The notes under the pieces: generated by a model
The model's input: the letters and a program-made list of their open reading frames with translations, nothing else
Database searches by the model: none
What the model was told of the DNA's origin: nothing
In this document: positions 23,860 through 32,179 of the stretch, in pieces
Layout: every line of letters starts with the position of its first letter
Numbering within the stretch: the stretch's first letter is position 1
Translations under genes and position numbers: made by a program
From: RGIG3159 sp034927685
GTDB taxonomy: Bacteria; Bacillota; Clostridia; Oscillospirales; Oscillospiraceae
NCBI GenBank assembly: GCA_034927685.1
Contig: JAYFPO010000014.1
Location: 1-64,000 of the forward strand
Length of the DNA: 64,000 nucleotides
Reading direction: 5' to 3'

Positions 23860-25617
23860 ATGATCCGCAAATTTCTCTCTCTTCTTCTGGTGCCCCTGCT
23901 GCTCCTGTCCCTTTTGAGCGGCTGCGGCACCCAGGAGCTGACCGACACATCGGACGTTCCGCTCTCCGCGCAGGTCTCCACCGCTGAGACGGAGACCGCT
24001 CTGGCCGAGACCACCGCGGAGGAGACGGAAAACACCTTTGACACGCTGGGCCTGACCTGGCAGTCCTCCGCGGGTCTGCATCCCTATACCTGTACCAGCG
24101 TCACCAACCAGACGATTCTGTCCCTCTTATATGAGGGGTTGTTTCTCGTCACCGACAGCTTTGAAGCAGAGCCGCTGCTCTGCGAAAGCTTCGCGGTCTC
24201 CGAGGACGGTACCGCCTGGCAGTTCACCCTGCGCGAGGATGTGACCTTCACGGACGGCACAGCGCTGACCGCCGCCGATGTGACAGCCTCGCTGCTGGCA
24301 GCCAAGGCCTCCCCGCTGTACGCCGTCCGCTTCCGGGACGTCACCTCCGTCACGGCGGACGGGAGTCAAAGCGTCGTGATCCGTCTCAGCTCGTCCTACG
24401 AAAATCTGCCGCTTCTGCTGGATGTCCCGATTGTCAAGGCGTCAACGCTCAGCAGCGAGGTACCCGTCGGCACGGGCCCCTATGCCTTCTCCGGCGCGGG
24501 AACCGCCAGCACGCTGGTGCGGAACCACAGCTGGTGGCAGCAGACCACGCCGGTGGTGGACGCGGAAACGCTGAACCTGGTGGTCGCGGAGGATTCCGCT
24601 GCAGTCCGCGACGCCTTCGAGTTTGGCGGCGCCGATTTGGTTTACACCGATCCCCTCTCTTCCAGCGCGTCCCAGTATCACTGTGACTATGAGCTCTGGA
24701 GCTGCCCCACAACGGTCATGCAGTATATCGGCTTCAATCAGAACAGCGACTATTGCTACAGTGCCGCACTGCGGTCTGGCATCACCTATATTGTGGACCG
24801 GGACACGCTGATCGCGCAGATTTACGACGGGTTTGGGCTTTCCGCGACACTGCCGTGCTCTCCCCTTTCGCCCATTTACGACAGCGCTCTGGCCAGCTCC
24901 TACGCCTACAATCCCGGCGCGTTTCAGGCCTGCGTGCAGTCCTCCGGCATTACGCCTTCCTCCTCCAACCCCATCCAGCTGATTGTCAATTCAAGCAGCC
25001 CCAAGCGGGTGGATGCCGCGGAGTATATTGCCGCGGCCATGAATGAGCTAAGCGTCTATACGGAGGTTGTCGCCCTTGACGCGGAAGCCTTCCAGGCCGC
25101 ACTGCAAAGCGGCGAATACGACATGTATCTCGGTGAAATCCGTCTGCCCACCGACTTCGACCTCTCCGCGTTTTTCGCTTCGGACGGCAGCGCCTCGTTC
25201 GGCGGCAACGCCGACGGAAGCGCGCTGCAGCTCTGCGCCTCCGCGCTGGAAAACAGCGGAAACTACTACGATCTGCACCGCACCGTCATGAACCGGGGCC
25301 TGATCTGCCCGATTCTCTTCAAGGTCAACGCGCTCTACGCCACAAGAGGCGTGGTCGCGTCTCATTCGCCCTCCGTCTCCAATCTGTTTCTCTCTTCCAC
25401 CGGCCGCACCTTGGATGAGGCAAAATCCGGAGATGCCTTCGCGGCGACCACAGAGACACAGCCGGAAACCGACAAAGAGACCGACAGCGAGACCACAACA
25501 GCGGCCGGCAGCGGTGGACCCACGACCGAAGAAACCGGCGCAGTCGGCGGCGGCGAAACCACGGCCGCGGAAACCGCGCCGGATGGCGGCAATACCGGAA
25601 TCACGCCAATCGGGTGA
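23860..25617 (+). CDS. ABC-type (family 5) substrate-binding lipoprotein
   Basis: The 585-residue protein has a lipoprotein signal peptide ending in the lipobox LLSGCG. A family-5 (peptide/nickel type) solute-binding domain follows, with LTWQSSAGLHPYT, LYEGLF, WQFTLREDVTFTDGTALTAAD and GTGPYAFSG. The last 55 residues are a Thr/Glu/Gly-rich low-complexity tail after the binding domain. No permease or ATPase genes are adjacent, so it may serve a distant transporter or act as a receptor. GGAGG precedes the ATG, 15 nt after pgeF. Confidence 0.85.
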   Translation: MIRKFLSLLLVPLLLLSLLSGCGTQELTDTSDVPLSAQVSTAETETALAETTAEETENTFDTLGLTWQSSAGLHPYTCTSVTNQTILSLLYEGLFLVTDSFEAEPLLCESFAVSEDGTAWQFTLREDVTFTDGTALTAADVTASLLAAKASPLYAVRFRDVTSVTADGSQSVVIRLSSSYENLPLLLDVPIVKASTLSSEVPVGTGPYAFSGAGTASTLVRNHSWWQQTTPVVDAETLNLVVAEDSAAVRDAFEFGGADLVYTDPLSSSASQYHCDYELWSCPTTVMQYIGFNQNSDYCYSAALRSGITYIVDRDTLIAQIYDGFGLSATLPCSPLSPIYDSALASSYAYNPGAFQACVQSSGITPSSSNPIQLIVNSSSPKRVDAAEYIAAAMNELSVYTEVVALDAEAFQAALQSGEYDMYLGEIRLPTDFDLSAFFASDGSASFGGNADGSALQLCASALENSGNYYDLHRTVMNRGLICPILFKVNALYATRGVVASHSPSVSNLFLSSTGRTLDEAKSGDAFAATTETQPETDKETDSETTTAAGSGGPTTEETGAVGGGETTAAETAPDGGNTGITPIG

Positions 25618-25636
25618 TCTTTCCCGCGCAGACAGC

Positions 25637-25686
25637 AAAATCAGGTGTCCTTGCAAGGCGTAAACTTTGCAAGGACACCTGATTTT
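25637..25686. terminator. 20-bp bidirectional terminator
   Basis: A perfect 20-bp stem (25637-25656 with 25667-25686) with A/T-rich ends gives T tracts on both strands. It lies between the convergent lipoprotein and Gx transporter genes and reaches the stop codon of the latter. Confidence 0.9.
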
Positions 25687-26186
25687 TAAAGTATTTTGAG
25701 CCGGTTCAGATGGAGCATCAGATATTGCGCGGCAATGCCGGTGAACGCGCCGGCCACAATACCGGAGATCAACAAGACCGGCAGGTAGTATAGGATGCCA
25801 GGCGTACCGGTCACCACCATGGCCACGAGAATCTGCCCGAGGTTATGGAAGATGCTGCCGACAATGCTGACAATGAAAATCTGACGCTCCGTGGTGATTC
25901 GCCGCATCCCGAGCATCACCGCCCAGCTCAAAATCCCGCCCACGACCGAATAGAGAAACGACACCATCTGCCCGGAAAAAAGGCTGCCGAGAAAGCAGCG
26001 AAGCAGGAGCACCGTCAGCGCGTCCCAAGGGCCCATCATGCAAAGGGCAAACAGGGTCACGATATTGGCGAGTCCCAGCTTGACGCCCGCCACGGGTATC
26101 GGCACCGGAATCTGTGCCTCCACCAGATAGATGGAGAGCGCGACCGCGGTCAGCAGCGCCAGAAACACCAATCGCTTTGTTTTCAT
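25686..26186 (-). CDS. Gx transporter family protein (heptaprenyl diphosphate synthase component I-like)
   Basis: The 166-residue membrane protein has about five hydrophobic segments and the conserved pattern EAQIPVPIPVAGVKLGLANI followed by VTLFAL. This marks the Gx transporter / Hpre_diP_synt_I family, related in shape to ECF-transporter S components. The ATG at 26186 follows GGAGGG. In Clostridia this gene often neighbours NusG/FAD-associated genes, which are not present here. The substrate is unknown. Confidence 0.82.
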   Translation of the reverse strand: MKTKRLVFLALLTAVALSIYLVEAQIPVPIPVAGVKLGLANIVTLFALCMMGPWDALTVLLLRCFLGSLFSGQMVSFLYSVVGGILSWAVMLGMRRITTERQIFIVSIVGSIFHNLGQILVAMVVTGTPGILYYLPVLLISGIVAGAFTGIAAQYLMLHLNRLKIL

Positions 26187-26284
26187 CTCCGCGCCCTCCT
26201 TTCCTTTTTCTCTATTATACCGGTTTTCCGTTTGGAAGTAAACCCGCACAGCATGCTCTCGTTCCACATTGCAGGGAGGAAACC

Positions 26285-26313
26285 GGGGCCGCTGCGAATT
26301 TCGCAGCGGCCCC
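26285..26313. terminator. GC-rich hairpin downstream of acsB
   Basis: A 14-bp inverted repeat (26285-26298 with 26300-26313) lies 17 bases after the acsB stop. No strong T tract is present on either side. It probably marks the 3' end of the cooS-cooC-acsB transcript. Confidence 0.55.
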
Positions 26314-26329
26314 GCCTTGCTTTGAGAAA

Positions 26330-28459
26330 TTACATCAGCGGCTCCATGCCCAGAACGGGATGGCCCACCTCGGTCAGGTAATTGAAGAGCTCCTCCATAT
26401 CGGTGGTGACTGTCTCGTCGGCGATCATGTCGGCGAAATTGTCGATGCCATAGAGCTCCTTGGCGGTCTCGTTGATCCGATCGGCCATCTGATCCTTCAG
26501 CGCCTTCGGCAGCCACACGATACGGCCCATGCCGCCCTCGGCCTTCAGGAACTTCTTGGAGGAAATGAACTGCTTGCCGTGGCCCATGAAGCCAGGCGTC
26601 TGGACGCCGCCGCCGGTCATGGCTGCCATCTCGGAGAAGGTCATGCCCAGAGGCGTCATGCCCGCGTGCTCGCGGTTGGTGATGACCACGCCGTTGGACA
26701 TGGGCTCAATGCCGCAGATGCATTCGAAGCAGCCGCAGGAGGTCATCGGGTCCTCCATGATGGAGTACAGGGTAACGCGCTCCAGCGCACCGTGGGAGTA
26801 CTTGCTGACGGCCTCGTTGACGTCATCGTAGGCGCCGAGACGCTCGTCGGTGCAGCGGGTCTTGGGGACGATCTGGCAGGGACCGTTGGGATCCAGCTCA
26901 TTGGTCGCCTTGGCGTCCAGCCAGGAGACGGCGCCGCAGAGGCCCAGACGCTCCGGGGTGACGATGCAGACGTGGCTGGGGGAAAACGCCTGGCACAGAA
27001 TGCAGGTGTAAAAGACGTCGACGGACTCGTCGGTCATGGATTTCAGACGCGCATCGCGCTTGATGAAGGCCTCGTTGGCCCTGACACGGAGCTCCTTGCA
27101 GCCCTCGGGACGGGTGCAAATACGGACCTGACACTTGTCGATGACCGCGTCGTAATCACTCTTGACTTTGGCGTAAAGGACCTCGCCCAGATGCTTCGCG
27201 CGGAAGCCAGCGCCGAACGCGGCCTTGGAAATACGAACGCGGATCATATCGCGCTGGCCCGTGTGCATGACGCCCTCGACGCAGTTGAGGAAATTGTGGA
27301 ACTTCCGCTCGACGACAGGCTCGAAATCGGTCTGCCAGTTCTTGCCGGCGACCTCGACGGTCAGCGTCATGCAGATCTTGGAGCCGACGGGGAATTCGTC
27401 GATGTCGGGACCGTCCAGGATAATGGCGTGATCCTCGATCTCCTTGGCATCCACAGTTTGGCACAGCTCGCAGCAATCCACACGGGAGCCGTCCACCTCG
27501 ATCTGCATATCGCCCTTCCGGATGATCTCGCCCTCGAACGCGTTGGAAAACGCCACGGGGATTTCAATGTTGGTGATTTTCAGCTTGATGTCGCGGGCCT
27601 CCAGGGAGGTTTCGATCCAGTCCTTGGTGTTCTCGTTGATGATGAGGGACTTTGGCACGGCCCACATATCGTCCGTGTCGTTGGTAATGACCGGGAAGCC
27701 CATCTGGATGGCGCCGGCGCCGCAGGCCACGGTGATGTCGGGCACGGGCTTATAGGCGTTGACAAAGGCGAAAATCCGGTCGAAGGTGTAGCGGTTAAAG
27801 CCGGCATAGTCGCCGAATTCAACGTTGCCGAAGATTCTGGCAGCGCGGACAACCAGGGAGATGACGTGGCCGACCGCCCAGATTTCCTCGCCGACGGGAA
27901 CGACGCGGACGTCGAAGTTCATCGTCATACCGAACTCCAGCAGCTGGTCGATGATGCCGCCGATCAGAAACACAAAGATGCCGCGGGACTGGTAGCCCTT
28001 CACGGTCTCCAGCGCCTCTTCCTTGGTGGGCGCGGGTCCGATCATGACGACAAAGCCGGGGATGTCTCTCGTGACCAGCGGCACGCCCAGGGTACGGACC
28101 TCGGCGTCGGTGAAGTGGCCATGATATTTGGTGCCCTCATAGGGAGCGGGGTTGCGTGCGTATTTGCAGGCCTCGATCATCTCGGCTGCGACGGCGGTGC
28201 CGACGCCCGAGGTGAAGATATCTTTCGTTCTGTAGTTGCGGGTCATCAGACCCTTCACGTCCTGCAGGGCGGCCTTCAGCTGGCCGAGCGTCTCCACTTT
28301 TTTGCCCAGATAGGCATAGATACAGGCAAGATAGTATGCGGTCTCGGGCATTTTCATGGGGGCATTTTCACCCAGTTCGGCAACGACCGCGTTGATCTCA
28401 GCTTCCGCCTTGGCAAACATTTCATCGGAGCCTCTGAATACTCTATCAAATAATCCCAT
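26330..28459 (-). CDS. acsB: Acetyl-CoA synthase catalytic subunit AcsB
   Basis: AcsB joins CO, a corrinoid-bound methyl group and CoA into acetyl-CoA at the nickel A cluster. The 709-residue protein fits the bacterial alpha subunit length. The C-terminal domain has the [4Fe4S] ligands CILC...HVC...GLCGAVSW and the distal-nickel Cys-Gly-Cys in MTSCGCFECICG. The N-terminal CODH-binding domain (about 1-310) is present. It is last in the minus-strand operon after cooS and cooC. The corrinoid protein and methyltransferase genes (acsC, acsD, acsE) are not in this window. Confidence 0.95.
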   Translation of the reverse strand: MGLFDRVFRGSDEMFAKAEAEINAVVAELGENAPMKMPETAYYLACIYAYLGKKVETLGQLKAALQDVKGLMTRNYRTKDIFTSGVGTAVAAEMIEACKYARNPAPYEGTKYHGHFTDAEVRTLGVPLVTRDIPGFVVMIGPAPTKEEALETVKGYQSRGIFVFLIGGIIDQLLEFGMTMNFDVRVVPVGEEIWAVGHVISLVVRAARIFGNVEFGDYAGFNRYTFDRIFAFVNAYKPVPDITVACGAGAIQMGFPVITNDTDDMWAVPKSLIINENTKDWIETSLEARDIKLKITNIEIPVAFSNAFEGEIIRKGDMQIEVDGSRVDCCELCQTVDAKEIEDHAIILDGPDIDEFPVGSKICMTLTVEVAGKNWQTDFEPVVERKFHNFLNCVEGVMHTGQRDMIRVRISKAAFGAGFRAKHLGEVLYAKVKSDYDAVIDKCQVRICTRPEGCKELRVRANEAFIKRDARLKSMTDESVDVFYTCILCQAFSPSHVCIVTPERLGLCGAVSWLDAKATNELDPNGPCQIVPKTRCTDERLGAYDDVNEAVSKYSHGALERVTLYSIMEDPMTSCGCFECICGIEPMSNGVVITNREHAGMTPLGMTFSEMAAMTGGGVQTPGFMGHGKQFISSKKFLKAEGGMGRIVWLPKALKDQMADRINETAKELYGIDNFADMIADETVTTDMEELFNYLTEVGHPVLGMEPLM

Positions 28460-28482
28460 TATGGTTGTTCATTCCTTTCACG

Positions 28483-29250
28483 TCATTGTCTTTGATCGAT
28501 GCGGGCCTTGATCGCTTTGATTTCCTCCACGATCTTCGGGCTGACATCGTATGGGGAGAGGCCGCGCCGGTCGGCGTCGATGACGTCGGGGTCGTAGCTG
28601 AGGAAGCCCAACAGGTCCTCCTCGGGGATCCGGCTCCTGATAAAGTCCCGGTCCTCGTCGGAGCGCACCTTATTGGCGACGACGCTGACCTTCGTGATGC
28701 CGAGATCGGCGGCCAGCTGCTTGACCTTTTCATAGGTCTGGATGCTTCTGGCGCCCGGCTCAATGACCACGATAAACTGATCCATACAGGCGGCGGTGCC
28801 GCGGCCCAAATGCTCCAATCCCGCCTCCATATCCATGACCACCACATCGTCCTTGCGAAACACAAGGGCGGACAGAATGGCCTTGAGCATGACATGCTCG
28901 GGACAGACGCAGCCGCTGCCGCCGGTCTCGACGGTTCCCATCACCAGCAGCTTGACGCCGTTGATCTCCTTGGAGAACTTATCGGGAATGTCGGAAACCT
29001 GCGGATTCAATTTAAAGAACTTGTTGGCATAGGTGGCGCCGGTCCGTTCCTCCACCAACGTCCGCATCTTGGAGATGGGCACGATGGCGTTGACTTCTTC
29101 CTCCGTCAGTCCCAGTGCCAATCCGAGATTGGCGTCCGGGTCTACGTCGGCGGCCAGGACCGTGCGGCCCTCGTCGGCGTAGAGCCTTGCCAGTGTGGAG
29201 GACAGGGTGGTTTTGCCCACGCCGCCCTTTCCGGTAACTGCTACTTTCAT
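28483..29250 (-). CDS. cooC: CODH/ACS nickel-insertion ATPase (CooC/AcsF)
   Basis: The 255-residue protein is a MinD/ParA-type P-loop ATPase that helps insert nickel into CODH or ACS. It starts with the deviant Walker A motif KGGVGKTTLSSTLARL and has ADVDPDANLGLALGL. A Cys-X-Cys (SGCVCPEH) at about 112-116 fits the metal-binding dimer site of this family. It lies between cooS and acsB with gaps of 34 and 23 nt. Confidence 0.92.
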   Translation of the reverse strand: MKVAVTGKGGVGKTTLSSTLARLYADEGRTVLAADVDPDANLGLALGLTEEEVNAIVPISKMRTLVEERTGATYANKFFKLNPQVSDIPDKFSKEINGVKLLVMGTVETGGSGCVCPEHVMLKAILSALVFRKDDVVVMDMEAGLEHLGRGTAACMDQFIVVIEPGARSIQTYEKVKQLAADLGITKVSVVANKVRSDEDRDFIRSRIPEEDLLGFLSYDPDVIDADRRGLSPYDVSPKIVEEIKAIKARIDQRQ

Positions 29251-29284
29251 GTGCGTGACCTCTTATCCAATACAGGGTATGTAC

Positions 29285-31186
29285 TCAGATACCCAGCACT
29301 TTGCGTTTGGCCTCAATGGAGGCGATCATCTTGTCTCCCAGGCTGTCCATATCAAGGTCCACAACGAAGTGGGCTTCGACCCAATCCTGAACGCCGTGGT
29401 CGCCCTGCAGCAGAGCCGTAACCTCGGAGGATCCCTTGGTGTAGGGATCGACGCCCAGATAGGTCTCGATGCCGGTGGCGACGACGTAGTTGCCGATGGA
29501 AACAGCCTTCTCGGACATCCACTCCGGCGCGCAGCCGCAGAGCGGAATCTGGGAAATGTTGATGCCCCAGTCCTTGGCAATGTCGGATGCGAGAACCATC
29601 ATACGGGAAATATCGACGCAGGAGCCCATGTGCAGCACAGGGGGAATGCCGACCAGCTCGCACACACGCTTCAGGCCCTCGCCACAGTATTCCCGGGCCA
29701 TCGGGTCCATGAGGCCGGCCCTGGCAGCAGCCTGGGCGGAGCAGCCGGAGAGAATGACAATGATGTCGTTCTTCAGCATCTTCTTCATGAGTTCGATGTG
29801 GGAAGTGTCAGGACGAACCCTGGGATTGTTGCAGCCGACCATGGCCACGGCGCCGCGGAGCACACCGGACTTGACGCACTCGATCAGAGGCTTCATCGTG
29901 CCGAACGTATCCACATGGGAGTTGCAGACGCCATCCAGACAGTTCTTGATGGCTTCGACGGAATAGCCGACGCGGGCATTGGTCTTCAGCTGGGGAATAT
30001 TGACCAGCTCCGGCTTGCGGTTCTTGAAATTCTCAATTGCCAATTTGACAATTGCCTTGGCGTTGTCGCTCGCGGTGTCCTCGTGGAACTCATAGTAGTC
30101 GGAGTCGGGCATCCGGGCGATGGGGGAGGTCGTGATGAACTTCGTGTGGAAGCACTTGGAGAGGGGCCCCAACGCGGGGAAGATGCACTGCACATCGACC
30201 ACAATGGCCTCGCAGGCACCGGTCAGGACCACGTTTTCCTGCTGCAAGAAGTTGCCGGCCATCGGAATGCCCTGACGCATGGCGACTTCGTTGCCGGTGC
30301 AGCAGACGCCGGCAACGGTGATGCCCTTCGCGCCCTGCTGTTTGGCATAGGCGATCATCTCCGGGTCATTTGCATAGAACACGATCATTTCGGACAGGGA
30401 GGGGTCGTGGCCATGGACGATGATATTGACATTGTCCTTCTCCATGACGCCGATGTTGGCGGTGGTATCCAAGGGCTTCGGCGTGCCGAACATGACGTCG
30501 GAGAACTCGGTGCCCATCATGGAACCGCCCCAGCCGTCGGACAGACCGGCGCGCAGGGACTGCCGGATCAGCGCTTCTGGCAGAGAGGAGCAGCCCATGT
30601 GGGTCATATGCAGGGACTGGGAAACCTCGCGGTCAATGGCACGGGGCTCAATATCGGCGTCGTGCCACAGCTGCTGGGTATGTTCGGGAAGGCGATTCGT
30701 AAATTTTTGCACGCCGAAGGGCTTGCCGTATTCCATGAGCGCCGTCTCGGCCATTTCATGGGCCAGATCATAGAGGTCTTTTCCCTCTGTCTCAACGCCC
30801 CACTCGTGGGCGATCCGCTTCAGCTTTTCCGGGTCCTTGACCTGATAAGCGCCGCCCTCTTTGGTCTCATAGAGCGTGTGGCAGATCGACCGGCCATGGT
30901 CGGAGTGGGTGGCGGAGCCGCCGGCGGTAAACCGCAGATAGTTCCGGCCGACGATGCCATGGACGTCGCAGCCGCAGATGCCGCGTGGGGCCTTTGGCGT
31001 AATGCGGCAGGGGCCCATGGTACAAATGCGGCAGCAGGTACCGGCCTCACCGAAACCGCAGTGAGGCGTCTGATTCTTGACACGCTGCTGCCAGGAATCC
31101 GCGCCGACCTTTTTGCCGGTTTCCAGCAAGGAGGCGGTCGCTTCTTCCATCTGTTCAACTGTGATTAAACGATCCCAATCTTTCAA
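29285..31186 (-). CDS. cooS: Anaerobic carbon monoxide dehydrogenase catalytic subunit (TTG start)
   Basis: CooS interconverts CO and CO2 at a Ni-Fe-S C cluster. The 633-residue product has the B/D cluster motif GEAGTCCRICTMGPCRI and ICGCDVHGIVGRN near the N-terminus. Downstream Cys/His regions include CCTGNE, GCNNPRVRPD and SGCSAQAAA. It probably starts at TTG 31186, since AGGAGG lies nine bases upstream and no ATG fits. It heads the operon cooS-cooC-acsB. Together these can make CO from CO2 and feed acetyl-CoA synthesis or the reverse. Confidence 0.95.
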   Translation of the reverse strand: MKDWDRLITVEQMEEATASLLETGKKVGADSWQQRVKNQTPHCGFGEAGTCCRICTMGPCRITPKAPRGICGCDVHGIVGRNYLRFTAGGSATHSDHGRSICHTLYETKEGGAYQVKDPEKLKRIAHEWGVETEGKDLYDLAHEMAETALMEYGKPFGVQKFTNRLPEHTQQLWHDADIEPRAIDREVSQSLHMTHMGCSSLPEALIRQSLRAGLSDGWGGSMMGTEFSDVMFGTPKPLDTTANIGVMEKDNVNIIVHGHDPSLSEMIVFYANDPEMIAYAKQQGAKGITVAGVCCTGNEVAMRQGIPMAGNFLQQENVVLTGACEAIVVDVQCIFPALGPLSKCFHTKFITTSPIARMPDSDYYEFHEDTASDNAKAIVKLAIENFKNRKPELVNIPQLKTNARVGYSVEAIKNCLDGVCNSHVDTFGTMKPLIECVKSGVLRGAVAMVGCNNPRVRPDTSHIELMKKMLKNDIIVILSGCSAQAAARAGLMDPMAREYCGEGLKRVCELVGIPPVLHMGSCVDISRMMVLASDIAKDWGINISQIPLCGCAPEWMSEKAVSIGNYVVATGIETYLGVDPYTKGSSEVTALLQGDHGVQDWVEAHFVVDLDMDSLGDKMIASIEAKRKVLGI

Positions 31187-31317
31187 TGTTTGATCCTCCT
31201 AAAGATTTGTTTGCCCTGCCGCGCGGGGGTTGCGGCAAAGCATGAGCTTCTTGAAATAACATCACATGGAATACACAGAAACTTACGCAGATGGCACGCC
31301 CTGTTGTATTCGATATG

Positions 31318-31346
31318 ATTTTATCAATTATATGGAGACTTGTCAA
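31318..31346 (-). promoter_or_regulatory. Promoter of the cooS-cooC-acsB operon
   Basis: On the minus strand TTGACA (31346-31341) and TAAAAT (31323-31318) are 17 bp apart. The leader is about 125 nt and contains a hairpin near 31208-31242 (TTTGCCGC pairing with GCGGCA plus GCAAA) shortly before the ribosome site. Confidence 0.75.
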
Positions 31347-31513
31347 TTGCTATTCCGTGCTGAATTCTTCATTATTTCAATAAAATACTTGATTTCGCCA
31401 TGCAGTTTACGTGCCCTCCTCAATATCTGCGGAAAAATTCGGAAATTAACTGGTCAAGCGGCCCGGCACGTGATAAAATGAAAACAGAAAAAAGAAAGGG
31501 GCGAACGAACAGC

Positions 31514-32044
31514 ATGATTTCTGCAAAAGAGGCGGAACGCGCGCACCTGCTGCGCACGGCGGAGGCCATGGCGGCGGCGGCAAGAACCGCGCCGAAAACA
31601 AAGGGCGCTGATTTTCTGGAGGCGGCCATCCTCGTGGAGGACGCGGAACTCGAGCGCTTGGCGGCGGCCATGGAGGCAGCGGCGGCGGAGACCGGCGCGG
31701 CGTTCTTTTCGCGTGATGCGAACTGCGTCCGGAAATCCGCCGCGGTGCTTCTGCTGGGCGTCGGCCACAACCGGCGGGGCTTCGGACGCTTTTGCGGCTA
31801 CTGCGGCCTCCGGGATTGCGCCGACTGCCAGGAAAAAGGCGCCGGCTGTGCCTTCGACCCCATCGATCTCGGGATTGCCATCGGCTCCGCGGTCTCCGTG
31901 GCGGCGGATCGCCGGGTGGACGCCCGCGTTATGATGTCGGCCGGCATCGGCGCGAAAAAATGCGGCTTCCTGCCGGAGGAGACGGCGATTGTTTTCGGTA
32001 TCCCGCTCAGCGTATCCGGAAAAAGTCCCTATTTCGACCGATAA
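31514..32044 (+). CDS. DUF2148 ferredoxin-domain protein
   Basis: The 176-residue protein matches the DUF2148 family. It has AERAHLLRTAEAMAAAARTAPKTKG at the N-terminus, a central cysteine cluster FCGYCGLRDCADC, and the C-terminal KKCGFLPEETAIVFGIPLSVSGKSPYFDR pattern, quoted here in parts. The cysteines suggest an Fe-S cluster. Members are common in anaerobes with Wood-Ljungdahl genes. The start at 31514 fits the family N-terminus, although AAAGGGG lies somewhat far upstream. It is divergent from cooS. Confidence 0.83.
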   Translation: MISAKEAERAHLLRTAEAMAAAARTAPKTKGADFLEAAILVEDAELERLAAAMEAAAAETGAAFFSRDANCVRKSAAVLLLGVGHNRRGFGRFCGYCGLRDCADCQEKGAGCAFDPIDLGIAIGSAVSVAADRRVDARVMMSAGIGAKKCGFLPEETAIVFGIPLSVSGKSPYFDR

Positions 32045-32112
32045 CCGCCGGTCCCACGCGCATGGCCTCAAAAAATTCATTGGTTCCATTGGTTTTTCGT
32101 TGGCTGAACTCC

Positions 32113-32141
32113 TTGTATGGCGTAAAAAATCATGGTATGAT
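32113..32141 (+). promoter_or_regulatory. Promoter of the 32.2 kb aminotransferase
   Basis: TTGTAT (32113-32118) and TATGAT (32136-32141) are 17 bp apart. GAGGAGG then precedes the ATG at 32180. Confidence 0.65.
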
Positions 32142-32179
32142 GGTACTATAAACAGTTTTGAATGAGGAGGTTCCTGCAT

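Noticed and set aside
26114..28453. A 779-codon open frame on the plus strand opposite acsB
   Set aside because: It is antisense to a clear AcsB with all metal ligands; its composition (His/Gly/Asp/Leu-rich) is what the complement of GC-rich codons gives, and no domain or ribosome site is seen.
29195..31168. A 657-codon open frame on the plus strand opposite cooS
   Set aside because: It mirrors the codon bias of cooS and shows no recognisable domain.
31400..31513. N-terminal extension of the DUF2148 protein
   Set aside because: The extension overlaps the promoter region and does not match the family start; the ATG at 31514 does.
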